Below, piece by piece: positions 1 to 10,735 of a stretch of 64,000 nt of DNA. Within the stretch, counting starts at the first letter, position 1. Every line of letters starts with the position of its first letter. Position numbers and translations under genes: made by a program. The stretch comes from Porodaedalea pini. Its lineage: Eukaryota; Basidiomycota; Agaricomycetes; Hymenochaetales; Hymenochaetaceae. Where the stretch lies: positions 62,001 to 126,000 of the forward strand of contig NBAY01000086.1 in NCBI GenBank assembly GCA_002794775.1, in the 5' to 3' direction. The notes beneath the pieces are model-generated. The model was not told the DNA's origin. It saw only the letters and a list, made by a program, of their open reading frames with translations, and searched no databases.

Positions 1-600
1 CATTCGATATCATCATCGAGTGCCAGCTCGAACCACTCGCCCTTCCGGCGCGTGCACCGCGCGACGTACGCCCCGCCTCCACCTGCGAAATCGTCTTCTG
101 CGTCCGCCGCTGCCGCAGCATCTACCTCGAGTTCTGTAAGCGTCCCCCCTCTTTCCCCCCGATCTCTGATAATTGAGTGATGAGCGGCTGTTGATCGGTG
201 TCTTTTTCTCTATCGCGTTTTTTTTCCTCCGACCGCGCCGAAAACGTTCGACAAAAAACAGTCATCGGCAGTCCCGCGCGCACACCACTCGCACCACCCC
301 GCGCCGGCAGCACCCCCACCGGCAGTCGCCACTTACTACGGGCACGAAGACACCAGCAAGCTCTGTGCGCGCTTCGTCAGCCATACCTTCAACTGCCCCG
401 AGATCCTTCCTCCGTCGTCCTCCACCTCTTCCACATCGTCCTCGACCGCAGTCGTCTTGCGTGCCCCCCGCTACCGCAATGGCAGGATCAAGAGGGGCAC
501 CAGTGATACCGAATACGCTTGCGCACTTCGTCGCATACGCGTTGCATCGCACTCGCCTCGCCGTTCACGCACGAGACGTAGCGTCCTGCAGTCGGCGCTC
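1..600 (+). pseudogene. Cyclin (Pcl-like) gene remnant
   Basis: Frame 1 from the window edge reads a Ser/Ala-rich stretch ending at a GTAAGC donor near 137. A plausible acceptor (ACAG) near 261 leads into a frame containing YYGHEDTSKLCARFVSHTF. That resembles the start of the cyclin N-terminal domain of basidiomycete Pho85-type cyclins. About 510-560 a different frame gives NTLAHFVAYALHRTRL, which resembles the next conserved cyclin helix, so at least one frameshift separates the two. After about 560 the similarity stops abruptly and the rest of the cyclin box is missing. The functional role would be binding and activating a cyclin-dependent kinase, but this copy is truncated and frameshifted. 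The 5' end lies outside the window. The family call is from remembered motif similarity only. Confidence 0.5.
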
Positions 601-1410
601 TGCTACATCGGGGCGGTGCGGGGGAAGGTGACGGGTCGAGCCGGAGTTGGATAAGAGGGAAGGCGAGGTGTCTCTCTCGTCAAAGGCGAATACCTCTTCG
701 GACACGTCCAACCCCTGCGGTTTTCTGACAGAGCTGACGTCAATGGACCCCTCCGACAGATCGCGCGTGCCGACAGTCTACCAGATGGACGCTTCGCTTC
801 CATCCACTCAGCAGATGCAGACTCAAAGGCAGTCTAATGACAAGCGTCGTAAGATCCTTGCAAAACCGCTCACACCGCTGTCACCTCTGTCATTGCCGCT
901 TCTTCGCCCGCGGCGCACTTTCGTCGCCGCACTCACTCTCGTATCGAAATCATTACAGGATCGATGCTATTCAAATCGAACATGGGTGAATCTCTCCGGT
1001 CCCATCACATGTGGTTGGACGCCGCGAACGCGCACTGGGCGATGCCCTAGGACCGCGTCTCTGGGTCGGCAAGAGTACTACGCCGCCGCAGGAAGAGCAG
1101 TCACGCGGCATGCAACACATGAAAAGCTAGGGTGCAAGCGCATTTGGATCGTCTCCGGTTTCTGCAGTGCACAACGTGATGCACTTCCCGAGTCCACCCT
1201 TGTCAGATGCAGGCGCAAGCCCGGAGTTTGGTCATGTGAGGACGAAGGCAGGCATGGCAAACAGGGCACTTAGATGTGCTGCGACGCTGCCAGATGATGC
1301 GGCCGTGCATCTATCCCAGAGCGTCACATCGACATCACCATCACCATGCAGAAGAACCAGGTCCAGACTGTGAGGAAGACACGCTACTTTTGCTCTAGCT
1401 GCGTCTCATT
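601..1410. other. No gene recognised
   Basis: GC-rich sequence between the cyclin and heparinase remnants. Open frames exist (for example about 742-1273 on the plus strand), but their composition is Arg/Pro/Thr-rich and I see no family motif or splice pattern. It may hold further decayed exons of either neighbour. Confidence 0.4.
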
Positions 1411-2427
1411 GAGCCGGCTTTCAAGTGGGAAGTGCTGCCTAACCTTATTGCGCACGACCCTTACTTCAGCGGCTGGAACCAGACGATCTTCGGCAATGCC
1501 TCTGATTGGAAGGCCATGGACCCTGTCCCGTATTTCATGGATGGTGCCAGTGGTATGCTTGATGCCTGCCGTCAAGTCAAAGAGTGCATAAGGCCTTTGC
1601 GTATGTCTACCGCATGACGAACGATTCATTGTGAGTTGACCGTACCTGGCTAGAGCTCCAGGTTTGGCTCATTATATAATTTGCATCCTCGTACATGCTG
1701 ATATGTTGTACTTGCAGAATGCTGCTGGCAATGGCTCGACCTCATGGGATCCCGCTGTTGACAGGTGGAGTCCTGCTCATTTTCTTGACACTGCTGAAAT
1801 GTCCGCCGCTTTTGGTATTGCTTACAACTAGCTTTACGACATGTGGGCTGATGACAAGAAGGAGATGATCTGGTCCACTTTGAACCAGTATGGTCTGTCC
1901 CTTGGCATTGCTGCTCTGGCACAGGGCACGAATGGCTGGTGGTCAGATGCTGATATTAAGGGTAACTGGAACTGTGTTTGCAATGGTGGTCTCACTTTGG
2001 CATCTCTCACCATCCTTAGTGATGACATGACTGGAAACACAGTGCAGCTTCTTCCTCTTACTGTTGCGAATGCGAAGGAGAACTGCTTTGCTGTCTCAGA
2101 TGATGGTTTGTGGGTGGAGACAGCAAACTAAAAAACTATTGGTACTTCGGAATGACTGGCTAGTCTGAGATAACCTCTTCGCTTGTGTCAGCAACTGGTT
2201 CGGAGTTTGGCATGTTCAGTAACAACCCAAACTTGAACCTCAGTGGTTTTTTGCACATGTATATTCAGGGTGTGACTTTGCTTTTCAACTACAGTGACCA
2301 TGGCCCCAACAAGTACACTGCTACCATGAACTCGCTCATTTTCCTGGCGGATCAGTCCAACTCCCCAAGCTATGCTCTGTACCAACATGATCAGTATGAT
2401 GCTGCTGACCCTTGGAGCATGTTCTAG
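1411..2427 (+). pseudogene. Heparinase II/III-like polysaccharide lyase, pseudogene
   Basis: Resembles the N-terminal alpha/alpha-barrel part of basidiomycete heparinase II/III-like proteins (chondroitin AC/alginate lyase fold), which would depolymerise acidic polysaccharides. Recognisable segments in order: FKWEVLPNLIAHDPYFSGW (from about 1419), YFMDGASG, then after a frame change AFAYVYRMTNDS. A GTGAGT intron follows to a TTGCAG acceptor near 1718. Then come SAAFGIAYN, GNWNCVCNGGLTLASL, ETAN and DHGPNKYTATMNSLIF, ending at DAADPWSMF. Lesions visible: a frameshift near 1590, TAG at about 1830 where the family has Trp before LYD, an extra 8 bases after ETAN near 2132, an in-frame TAG near 2162, and TAG at 2425-2427 where Trp is usual. 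The C-terminal half is absent and the minisatellite follows. No function is expected. Confidence 0.7.
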
Positions 2428-2728
2428 TATGGTCATTGTAGCTCACCAACATGCAGTGCTCAGTGCACAGCAAACATTACTTTCTTTTGCTTTCACATCA
2501 AACAACATTGTCATCTGACCTGCAGTGGCTTGCAGTGTATTGATTGGTCTTCAGAGCAAGGCAGCTAAGATTCAGAGCCTATAGTAAAATGATTGAGAGA
2601 TTCTCCATAGAATATTCAAGACTTCTATTCTAGACCCAATTGATTTTCATGACATAACAGTTTTTACTTCTCAAAAAAAGAAAAAAAAATCTTAGGCAGA
2701 AATTAAAAAAGATAATAAGTAGCTAGGC
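2428..2728. other. No gene recognised
   Basis: AT-rich spacer between the lyase remnant and the minisatellite. Nothing coding is seen. Confidence 0.4.
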
Positions 2729-3240
2729 ACACCCAACTGGGTATTCCCAAATAGTTGGGAGTGCCCAACTGGGTGTACCCAGATGGTTGGGAGTGCCCAA
2801 CTGGGCGTACCCAGATGGTTGGGAGTGCCCAACTGGGTGTACCCAGATGGTTGGGAGTGCCCAACTGGGTGTACCCAGATGGTTGGGAGTGCCCAACTGG
2901 GTGTACCCAGATGGTTGGGAGTGCCCAACTGGGTGTACCCAGATGGTTGGGAGTGCCCAACTGGGTGTACCCAGATGGTTGGGAGTGCCCAACTGGGTGT
3001 ACCCAGATGGTTGGGAGTGCCCAACTGGGCATACCCAAATAATTGGGAGTGCCCAACTGGGCGTACCCAAATAATTGGGAGTGCCCAACTGGGCATGCCC
3101 AAATAATTAGGAGTGCCCAACTGGGCGTGCCCAAATAATTGGGAGTGTCCAACTGGGTGTGCCCAAATAATTGGGAGTGCCCAACTGGGCATACCCAAAT
3201 AATTGGAAGTGCCCAACTGGGCATACCCAATGTATCTGGG
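2729..3240. repeat. 32-bp minisatellite, about 16 units
   Basis: Tandem head-to-tail units of 32 bp, consensus GTGCCCAACTGGGTGTACCC followed by AGATGGTTGGGA. About nine nearly identical units on the left carry GATGGTTGGGA. The right-hand six or seven carry AATAATTGGGA and vary more between CGTACCC, CATACCC and CATGCCC. Because 32 is not a multiple of three and stops are absent from the unit, all frames of both strands are open, producing false proteins rich in WALP/GVPNW. There are no spacers between units, so it is not a CRISPR array. Confidence 0.95.
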
Positions 3241-4361
3241 AATACCTAGCTAGACACTCTCAAATGTTTTAGGCACATCCAACTGGACACCTCCAAATCT
3301 TTGTATATACCTAAGACATCTAGGCTCTCTCAGTCAGGCTCTCCTTTTCATCTCAGTAGTATCTAATCTTATTTCTCTTTGCAGTAATAAATTGATCCTA
3401 TATAGAAGGCACCTAGATAGTGCCAACACTTGAGCCCACAAGGCAGACAGGACAAAACAATATTTGTTGCTGTCAGAGAGACTGAGGCAACAAAGGCATC
3501 AGAAAGGGTTCAAATAGGAAGGATTATATAATATGAACTATACAGTACCAGTCTGAAAGGAATCTGTTGAGAATTACTCTCAGAATGCATAAATCTTTAG
3601 TATATGTCTGCCAAAGGATCACTTGACTCAGTGCAAGTGCATATGAGCTTTGAATGAGTTCATATTAGCTTTGGATGGGTTGGGGAGTGAAGGGAATATG
3701 AAAAGAATATAAATAGAATATAATGTGCTATGCTCCAAATGTCCAGAGGCTATGCTGCCACCAAGTTTCAGGCTCAGACTCAGTGCAGTCATGGTATGGA
3801 TGTATGGTGGCCTTCTGGAGTTTGTGCATCTTGGAATATCAGCAGCTCAGTACCTCAGAGTCATGACATGATGTCCAGCCAGTTGATGTTAAGTCAGATG
3901 TGGTAAAAATGCTCTGGTGGGCTTACAGAAGCTGCTCAATTTGAGAATGAATGTAGAGCTCAAGAATCAACCATGAGGTTCTAGCTTGATTGTTATGACC
4001 TAAGGGAGAAGAAAGTTTTAGCAATAGAATTGAGATTTGAACTTTGAAGTAGAATGAAGTCCCAAATAAAATAAATAAAATTTGAGCTTGATTGAGGTCA
4101 AGATACATTCAAAACTGAGCTCAAAGCTTAATCAAACAACTTGCTATTTGCACTTGACAATGGGTATTCTGCAATAGCAAGCTCAGATGTCAATATAATT
4201 GACTTTCATACTTTATAATGTCTACAAGCTATATACAGAGCTTAAAATAGCAGATGCACATTCAGCATGCAACCTATATTTATATATGCATCTATGAAGC
4301 CATTAGAAGTATACAGCTGAAGAAGAAAATAAAAAAATAAAAGGGGAGGGAGGGATGATTT
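3241..4361. other. AT-rich spacer, no gene recognised
   Basis: AT-rich sequence between the two TGGG/CCCA repeat fields. No family motif, splice pattern or long ATG-initiated frame is seen on either strand. Confidence 0.5.
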
Positions 4362-4632
4362 TCTGGGTGTGCCCAAAAGTCCCCCAGACAGTCAGTGACA
4401 GTGACATATCTGGGTACACCCAGGGCATGTCCACCTGGGTACACCCAAAAAATTGGGCATGCCCATATGGGCACACCCAGAAAATTAGGCATGCCCACCT
4501 AGGAACATTGGGGAGGCCCAGTTGGGAGTGCCCTAGAAACTGGGTAGGCCTAATTTTCCCACGGTAATTACAATTGGGTATACCCAGCTCACACCCACTG
4601 GGTGCACCCAGGAAATTGGGTACACCCAAACC
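4362..4632. repeat. Field of short TGGG..CCCA palindromes
   Basis: Dispersed, non-tandem copies of a 12-bp motif TGGGNNNNCCCA: TGGGTACACCCA, TGGGCATGCCCA, TGGGCACACCCA, TGGGTATACCCA and TGGGTGCACCCA. Several are perfect palindromes. The same motif occurs once per unit in the minisatellite at 2729-3240, so both fields share an origin. Function unknown; a mobile-element end, a protein-binding array or a cruciform-prone repeat are all possible. Confidence 0.8.
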
Positions 4633-4866
4633 TGACCCCTAATAGGCTAATTATCTGTGTGTAAGAATTAGCCTAATAGGTCTACTTTTAGGGGTAGCCT
4701 GAAGTGTGCACACACACAAAAGGTGAAATACGAGTGAGGGAAGGGCAGCTGTGTCGAGTCGGGTTGCTCGGCCTTATGATCGGCGGTGGAGGAAATCTAA
4801 AATAGGAAGTGTTCGGGCTGTGTGGTATGACTCGACGCGTCTGTTGTCGTTTCACCATCATAAAAA

Positions 4867-6497
4867 ATGGCCTCAGAAATGCAAGTTGTCCACAATTCTC
4901 TCTAACCTGATTCTGACGTGAGCTCTAGGAACATCGACAGAGGTCTCCTACCACAAGAGACTCTAGCAAGCAAAGCTACTTGGAACATCAGCTTTCACGA
5001 GTCAATTCGAGGGCTAGAACGTGCCGCAGACAAAATCTGGAAGATGGTCGATGAGTGTGTATCCTTCTCTGCGATAGAGTAAGTTGTTATCTCGCATGCA
5101 AAAGTATTCTGAATGGCAATGTTACATCTCTCAGCAGTGAAGCCCAATATGTTAATAATAAATTCGAGGCACTTAGGTCTATGCGAAAGGCTCATGCGGT
5201 GTCAGTGGATGTGCTGCGTACTCTCTGCATCTTCGCAGGGAACATGAACGAAAGGATAAATGATTTGGATGAAAAGACCAAAAATATGGAATGCCATATT
5301 ACGCAGACGGCGCTGAACTATGGGCTGCAACGACTACCGGACGAAGTACTTTCAGAAATACTCTTCTACGTTGCCACTGGTATAAAACACACAGTGGCAC
5401 TATCGCACGTATGCAGACGCTTTCGATCGGTTGTCATCTCATGCCCCGAAATCTGGGCAAAGTTCAAGTTGCTATCATATTGGCCTCCCGAACAAACCAG
5501 GGCGTTTGCGGAGCGGAGTGGGGTCCTTTCTCTAAAAGGCGTCATAGTTAAACCACGCGATACCCCTGACTCCATCGAATCCTTGAAGGCTTTTCTGTCA
5601 CTGTCATCACGCCTTGAAGATCTACGCATCGAGGCTCGGTGGAATTCCTTTGGAGAGGAGTTACAACAGTATTCGAACGGCTTTCGATGGCCAGTTCTTC
5701 ACACACTCTGGATCATAGATGACATTCCTTCCATACATTTCTATGACCCATGGGAGATGCCAGCACTCCGTGTGTTAGACGCCACTTTTGTTCCGCGACC
5801 TACTCTAGGAAGCAGTCTGGTCCGATGCAGTCTGCACTTGTACAAACGACAATTTCGGGTGAAAGAATTGGCGGATTTCCTATCATCGTCAAATCTGCTC
5901 CAAGAACTTCATATCGAATTCCCACATCACGAAAAAATCGATGGCCTAGGTACCGTGAACCTGTTGGGCCCGGTAGCACTCCCAAGCCTTGTTTCGCTTG
6001 ATGTCCTTTTCGACCTGGACGAGTTTGAACGTTTAGTTGATTTCTTAGTTGAAAAAATGAGCCTTTCTGCCATTTTGAAACTGAAGCTTTATATCGACGT
6101 CGGCGAAAATAGTATGCAGGCACTTCATAACTCACTGTCGCGCTTTCTGCTGGCCAGCACATCCCTTCAGGAGCTTACTTTGGAGGTTTGGCCGCGAGAA
6201 CACACCGTGGACATCGGGTTCATCTTCAAATACATGCCTCGGCATGTTGAAACACTGTCATTGCAGGGGGTAAATCTGATATGGGATTGCGGCTCGGAGC
6301 CCTTCATGACGCATTCCCTGCGACGTCTTCACTTCTGTAACTGCAGCGGGATACCGGAGGTCGTCGTACCATTCTTTCTCGAACTCCGCCAGACTGCGGG
6401 AGACATTTCTATCACATTCGAGTTCTATTTCTGCCGTAAGATGAAGGATGGTACATCCACACTAGATTCTCTGGAGTCTGCATTGGACGATTCTTGA
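4867..6497 (+). CDS. F-box/LRR-like protein, paralog A
   Basis: An F-box protein, expected to be a substrate adaptor of an SCF ubiquitin ligase. Exon 1 ends at 5078 (GTAAGT donor) and exon 2 is 5138-6497. The joined phase gives SAID followed by EAQYVNNKFEALRSMRK. An N-terminal helical segment leads into the F-box LQRLPDEVLSEILFYVATG and ends near IWAKFKLL. About 330 residues with irregular leucine-rich segments follow (for example LLQELHIEF and LPSLVSLDVLF). The start is unresolved. The ATG at 4867 is in frame with exon 1 but meets TAA at 4903, and the 37-nt intron that gives paralog B an in-frame start would be out of frame here. A GTACGT..CCTAG intron-like segment follows the stop in the 3' UTR. 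Other copies: 52290-53891 (minus), 56964-58577 and 62749-64000 (minus). Confidence 0.75.
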
Positions 6498-6866
6498 CCT
6501 GATATTCTTCACTGGTACGTCCTTTTGTCTACTGACGCACCCAAAATCCACTCCTTAATATGCCTTTTTGTCCCTAGGCTTTCTTCATTCGGAAATCGTA
6601 TTTGGCTGGGACTACATCTCGCTATAGCCCATCTTTGTGTAAAATGTAGATCCGTGCTATTGTATACTATCGCTGTCGTCCTCTTTTTCCGTAATGAACT
6701 GAATCGTGCAATAGCACCTTCGCCGAAGAACATAAGAGTAAATGCATATGGTGACTGTTTCTTCCGACTTCTGTATGCATTTCTCCCTGACAGACTAAAA
6801 GAGGAAATATAGGGGTGCTTGTTGTCATCGACGCGTCGCGACGCGTCTTTTCTTTTCTAATCCACT

Positions 6867-8060
6867 ATGACCTCGAGGGAAGACAACCAGGACATGTCGT
6901 TTTACCCAAGCATCTCTGCAGATGACCTTTTCGCCGCTGCAGGCATTAATCCGGATGAAGAACGTGAGCAGGCTGAAGCTGAGCAGCGGACGTCGGACGT
7001 GCTCGAGGCGAGGAACTTGTTTATGACTTCCAGGACGGTAAGTCGCTTTCCTTTCCAGCTCTGCTGACCTTTTCTCCCTTTCGCCTCTCTCTAAATCTCA
7101 AGCCTTTCATTCAAGTTATCTTGAGTGGCAAAAAGCTGATGCGGTGTGATTACTTTGACGCGTATAGGTCGGATTGTTGCAGACGAAGCCGTACAAGCAG
7201 CAGGAGGTCATACTGAGGCGCGTGCTCAGCTTTGTGTCTCGCACGATGATGTATTGAAAGTAACAGTGAATTCGCGGCAAAGTACCTGCCAAGGCTGACT
7301 GGTGCCTTTCGGAAACTTCGAACACCGAACAATGCACCTCAAAGACTGATCAACTGCGTTGGACATACGTACGTCTACATCACCGTGAGGAACCAACATA
7401 ATCCAACCACCCACCCACCCACACTAACCTTCCCCAGGCCGTACTTTATGCGTTTTAGCAAGACTCCTGCAGGCGCCGACCTGGGGCGCATCGAGGCGAA
7501 GCGTATCGCCCATGTGGAGCTGCTCGAGTCCGACGACCCACAGACCAACGTCGCCGAGATCTGTCAATTCCTGTCCACACTCCTCGCCGTCTACGGTCCA
7601 GAGGTTGATCCTGAGGACCGTGAGCCACTGCTAAAGCGGCTCAGACAATGGCGTGTACAGTTCAAGGGATGCTTCGCGGAGCAGACGACGAGTCGCTGCA
7701 TTAACATGCTTGAGCCTGAAGGTGCGGAAGGACGCGAGATGATGGCACTGATGCCTTTAATGCGCATGTAGCTTGAGCTGGGCATTGAGACGTGCATGAT
7801 TAAAAGATGCCCTTCTAGTAAGGATGATAATAGGAAGGAGCTGTTGCAGTGTAGCAAGTATCTGTATACTTTCTATCTCGACGTCATACTAAAGGTCCGT
7901 CTGGCATTTGCTAGATATAGGACGGTACGTTACGTGAGTGTATTCCATGATCTCCATCATTCGTCTCGTTACTGAGGTATATTTCTGGTAGTGTGGAGTA
8001 GAGCACCAGAAGCAGGACTGGGCGCAACATAAGAGGATATGTTTTTCCCCAACCTTTTAA
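6867..8060 (+). pseudogene. MYND-type zinc-finger protein, decayed copy A
   Basis: Exon 1 from ATG 6867 reads SFYPSISADDLFAAAG and ends at a GTAAGT donor at 7038. Exon 2 starts at 7168 (VGLLQTKPYKQQEVIL) and runs into TGA near 7256. A later segment encodes FAAKYLPRLTGAFRKL up to a GTACGT donor near 7373. From about 7439 comes PYFMRFSKTPAGADLGRIEA. The C-terminus is a MYND finger split over exons: IKRCPSSK, LLQCSK, RTVRY, then HQKQDWAQHKRICF, ending at TAA 8058-8060. Lesions: TAG at 7769-7771 where copy C has Gln (CAG), plus the broken exon 2-3 junction. MYND fingers bind Pro-rich peptides; the target is unknown. The duplicate is at 58947-60163. Confidence 0.65.
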
Positions 8061-8539
8061 TGTAGGTGTTCAAGATAGGTATATATATATTAGTGAGTTT
8101 GGTTGGGGAAGTCGAGCGAAGATTAAAAACCACGAGAATTCTGGGTTCGTCGCGAAGCGTGAAATAATCATCGATCAACCACCATCCGGAGCCACACTTT
8201 TGGGAAAACCGCGTCTCCGTTGGATGTGACCGCAGACTACCTTTGTCTGCAGCGGCAGTGAGGATATAGTCGCTGGAAATTCTTGAGCTCACCGGTGTCT
8301 TTTAATGAAAATGGGAATGTGTCTGAAGCGATGAAGCTGCACGAAGCATAGACAATATTAATGGTATGTCTTCGTCCTTGCTTTACTCAGTGAGTGCGGA
8401 ATAGACCTGGCTAATGAACGATTGGTTCATATAGACTGGAGAGTGCAATTGAAACGGCAGAAGGAACAGGAGCCTGTCTTGAGGGGCACCATCACGTTAA
8501 GATACTCCGGTGTATGGTAACATATAAGATAGACTTATC
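8061..8539. other. No gene recognised
   Basis: Sequence downstream of the MYND pseudogene, also present after copy C at about 60,164-60,540. Nothing coding is seen. Confidence 0.4.
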
Positions 8540-8790
8540 GGTGAATTCGCGGCAAGATACCTCGTTAGACTTTCTATCGCCTTTACCTGCAACGAGTGCC
8601 CAATCACGCACTCCTCAATGTCATTGGCCATACGCGTGTCTGCTTTCCGCTGCTCGTCCTACTTATGCTCCTTAATCTTTTATCCCTTGTCGAGACAACG
8701 CACAGAGATACTACCCGTACTTGCACTTCTGCAGGATATCCGCACCGACAGATTGACTCGAGGCGCATGGCCTCCGTCAAGCGGCTCAAG
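8540..8790 (+). pseudogene. Second fragment of the MYND-family gene
   Basis: GTGAATTCGCGGCAAGATAC here repeats the start of the internal exon near 7267, giving FAARYLVRLSIAF against FAAKYLPRLTGAF upstream. CATTGGCCATACG is similar to the exon end before the donor near 7373. It looks like a partial tandem copy of the MYND gene without the finger. Block C keeps only the first few codons of it near 60,545. Confidence 0.4.
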
Positions 8791-9808
8791 TCAGATGTCC
8801 TGCCGCGACTACCTCTAAGCTCCGTCGATAACTCATTGTGCTAGAACACATCAGAACAGTGGTAATGGTTTAGACCAGCTGCGATTCGCTACTTTTCAAT
8901 TCAAAGCCGGGCCTGTGGACAAGCCGATCTTACACCATGCTCTGGTTGGAGCAGGACCGGAATCTCTTGCGGGCGTAGGACGGATCTGCGAACGCACTTT
9001 GTCCTCCGTGTGATGGTTAATTCGGTGTACGTGTCTGGTAACGAGCCGAGATTTTTCATAGTGGAGGACTGTCGGGCGGAGCAAGGCGGTAGGACGGAGA
9101 TGTCGCAGTGCAACAGGTGAGTTCCCATCAATATTTCCGCTCATATCTGTACTTTATCACGGATAGCTGATGAATGTAAGATCGTGCAATATGTGCACCT
9201 CGTGTCTTTTGGCTTAGGTCATATTGCCTTGCCTTGCTAAGTAAGAGTCGCAGGATAGATCACCGTCGAAAGGAATACCCGCAAGACAAGGATGTGCTCT
9301 AGTCCAACTTTTTGAGAGGTGGACGTCGCTTATTTGGCTTGAGGAACGTGAAGATTGATACTACATACTTCCATGCACCGCCAACCACATCACTGACGCA
9401 GTACTGATGCTGATTTCACGCACTCTGTTCCCATTCGTAACACCGCGACACCCCGATCCCGTCCTCGAAAACAAGGCTTGTCAGTTTTTCTGTGTCGCAG
9501 GTGCGTACGTTCGTGTTAGCATTTGCACCACTCAACAGCCTCATACAATGCGTTGACCGGTATCTAATTCTTGTGATACACATTTAGTGTGAGAGCTTGA
9601 CTACCACGCTTGTCTCCACGCTTGGTTGAGAGCTCGTGTCTTTTCCGGAAGCTGTTGGCTCTCGGCGCACCACCCGTTCCTGTCACGGTCCCGGCGGTCT
9701 CACACACTCGTTCTATATCTGAAGCCTGCGCATCCTCGGAAACGCTTGCACACTTGAGCAGGGAACGTGTCTTTCTCACCTTCGCACTCGCATTCGCACT
9801 CTAAGGAA
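8791..9808. other. No gene recognised
   Basis: Mixed-composition sequence inside the duplicated block. Parts of it are shared with about 60,900-61,530. Open frames on both strands lack motifs, ATG-consistent starts or conservation between the two copies. Confidence 0.4.
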
Positions 9809-10020
9809 ATGCTGTCGGACGAGAAGTTCGATAGGGTACGTTCATCCAGCTCTATCCATGTCCGCGTCAGGTGTGTTTAACGCCAAACCAAAGGCAGATC
9901 TTTCGCGAAATTGAAGAAGCGGGCGAGCGATGGGCGCTGGAGGAGGATGCGGGCTTACATACAAATCCACTCGACCCCTTTGTGAGCTCGCTCTCAAACG
10001 TGGAACTAGCGAAGAAGTGA
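9809..10020 (+). pseudogene. N-terminal fragment of an unrecognised two-exon gene
   Basis: ATG at 9809 gives MLSDEKFDR, then a GTACG intron with acceptor GGCAG at 9897. Exon 2 reads IFREIEEAGERWALEEDAG and SSLSNVELAKK, then TGA at 10018. In block C the equivalent position continues with Arg (KKRHRRSISISR), so the TGA here is probably a CGA to TGA nonsense change. Block C carries its own stop at 61664. The coding similarity runs into the F-box first-exon relic, so the 3' part of the gene has been lost. Function unknown. Confidence 0.4.
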
Positions 10021-10140
10021 CACGACAGAGCATAAGCATATCGCGGGTGGGGAGTGTGAATGCGTTTGTTCATGCTGAAATATTGTGCTGACAAGCGAGC
10101 CAGTATCCCGACGTGCCGCAAGCGGCGCTGCGTTGGGCTT

Positions 10141-10408
10141 CACTGATGAGAGATGAGACATCACTGTTCAGAATACGTTTACATTCGAGATGTCAGCTTA
10201 CTCTATCGCTGAGAAGGATGCACACTTATGGAGCATCTTCCAAAGTTTGTCCGCAGTATGTTCTAGCCCACGTTTAAACTCTAAAAGGTCGTCATTCCAA
10301 GTAGCTTTGTCCGCTGGAACATCGTGCGGCAGGAGACCTCTGTTGATGTGTAACTCATGTCAGAATCAGATTAGAAAGAAGTGTGAAGATTTGCATTACT
10401 GAGGCCAT
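10141..10408 (-). pseudogene. F-box gene first-exon relic (block A)
   Basis: On the minus strand the segment repeats exon 1 and the first intron of the F-box paralogs. It has the ATG at 10408, an intron-like 37-nt segment, the exon 1 body, the GTAAGT-like donor and the start of intron 1. The F-box and LRR body is missing, and unrelated fragments lie where exon 2 should be. It sits about 100 bp from the start of a divergently oriented small gene (10507), as in the fuller pair at 53.9 kb. Confidence 0.6.
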
Positions 10409-10506
10409 TTTTTATGATGGTGGTTGTTTGCGAACAGACGCGCCGGGTTGTCTGTTCCGGATTTCATTCCAGCGCCCTCCGAGTCCACGTCCAACAACTC
10501 GGGACT

Positions 10507-10626
10507 ATGCCTCGTCTGACACACCTCCTTCACGTCATATACGCGACTGCACTCACCTCACGGCAGATATTTATGGGTTCTTCTGCGAGGGAGGAGATCG
10601 AGGAAGGTTTAATGGTGATCATATAG
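10507..10626 (+). pseudogene. Truncated small membrane-protein gene (block A)
   Basis: ATG at 10507 encodes MPRLTHLLHVIYATALTS, then diverges to RQIFMGSSAREEIEEG and stops. The first 18 residues match the N-terminal region of the gene at 53,966-54,330, where the hydrophobic helix continues as LALHLLSARNAG. This is therefore a promoter-plus-N-terminus relic; the same relic is at 62,213. Confidence 0.45.
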
Positions 10627-10735
10627 TTTCAGTCGGAAAAGTGGTATCCGGACAGCGAAGCTAATCGTATATATGTAGATGTAATGCATAATTTCCCATT
10701 ACCCGAGGCGGGTCACGGCAGGAAGTGATGCCACT

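Larger units (their letters stand above)
4716..10735 (+). repeat. Segmental duplication, left copy
   Basis: This roughly 6-kb block recurs in direct orientation at about 56,811-62,430 with high identity by eye. The shared order is: promoter region, F-box gene, MYND-finger gene, short fragments, a small two-exon fragment, an F-box first-exon relic, and the start of a small membrane-protein gene. Both ends of similarity are sharp: on the left AAAAGGTGAA, on the right near GTCACG. Indels between the copies include a longer 8400-9000 segment here. Confidence 0.85.

Noticed and set aside
742..1273. Long plus-strand frame rich in Arg, Thr and Pro
   Set aside because: GC-rich chance frame; no motif, no conservation available within the window, and no plausible exon structure.
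2692..3230. Several 95-175 codon frames on both strands over the minisatellite
   Set aside because: They arise because the 32-bp unit has no stop codons; the peptides are phase-shifted translations of the same repeat.
2729..3240. CRISPR-like array of 32-bp repeats
   Set aside because: Units are directly contiguous with no unique spacers, and the genome is fungal.
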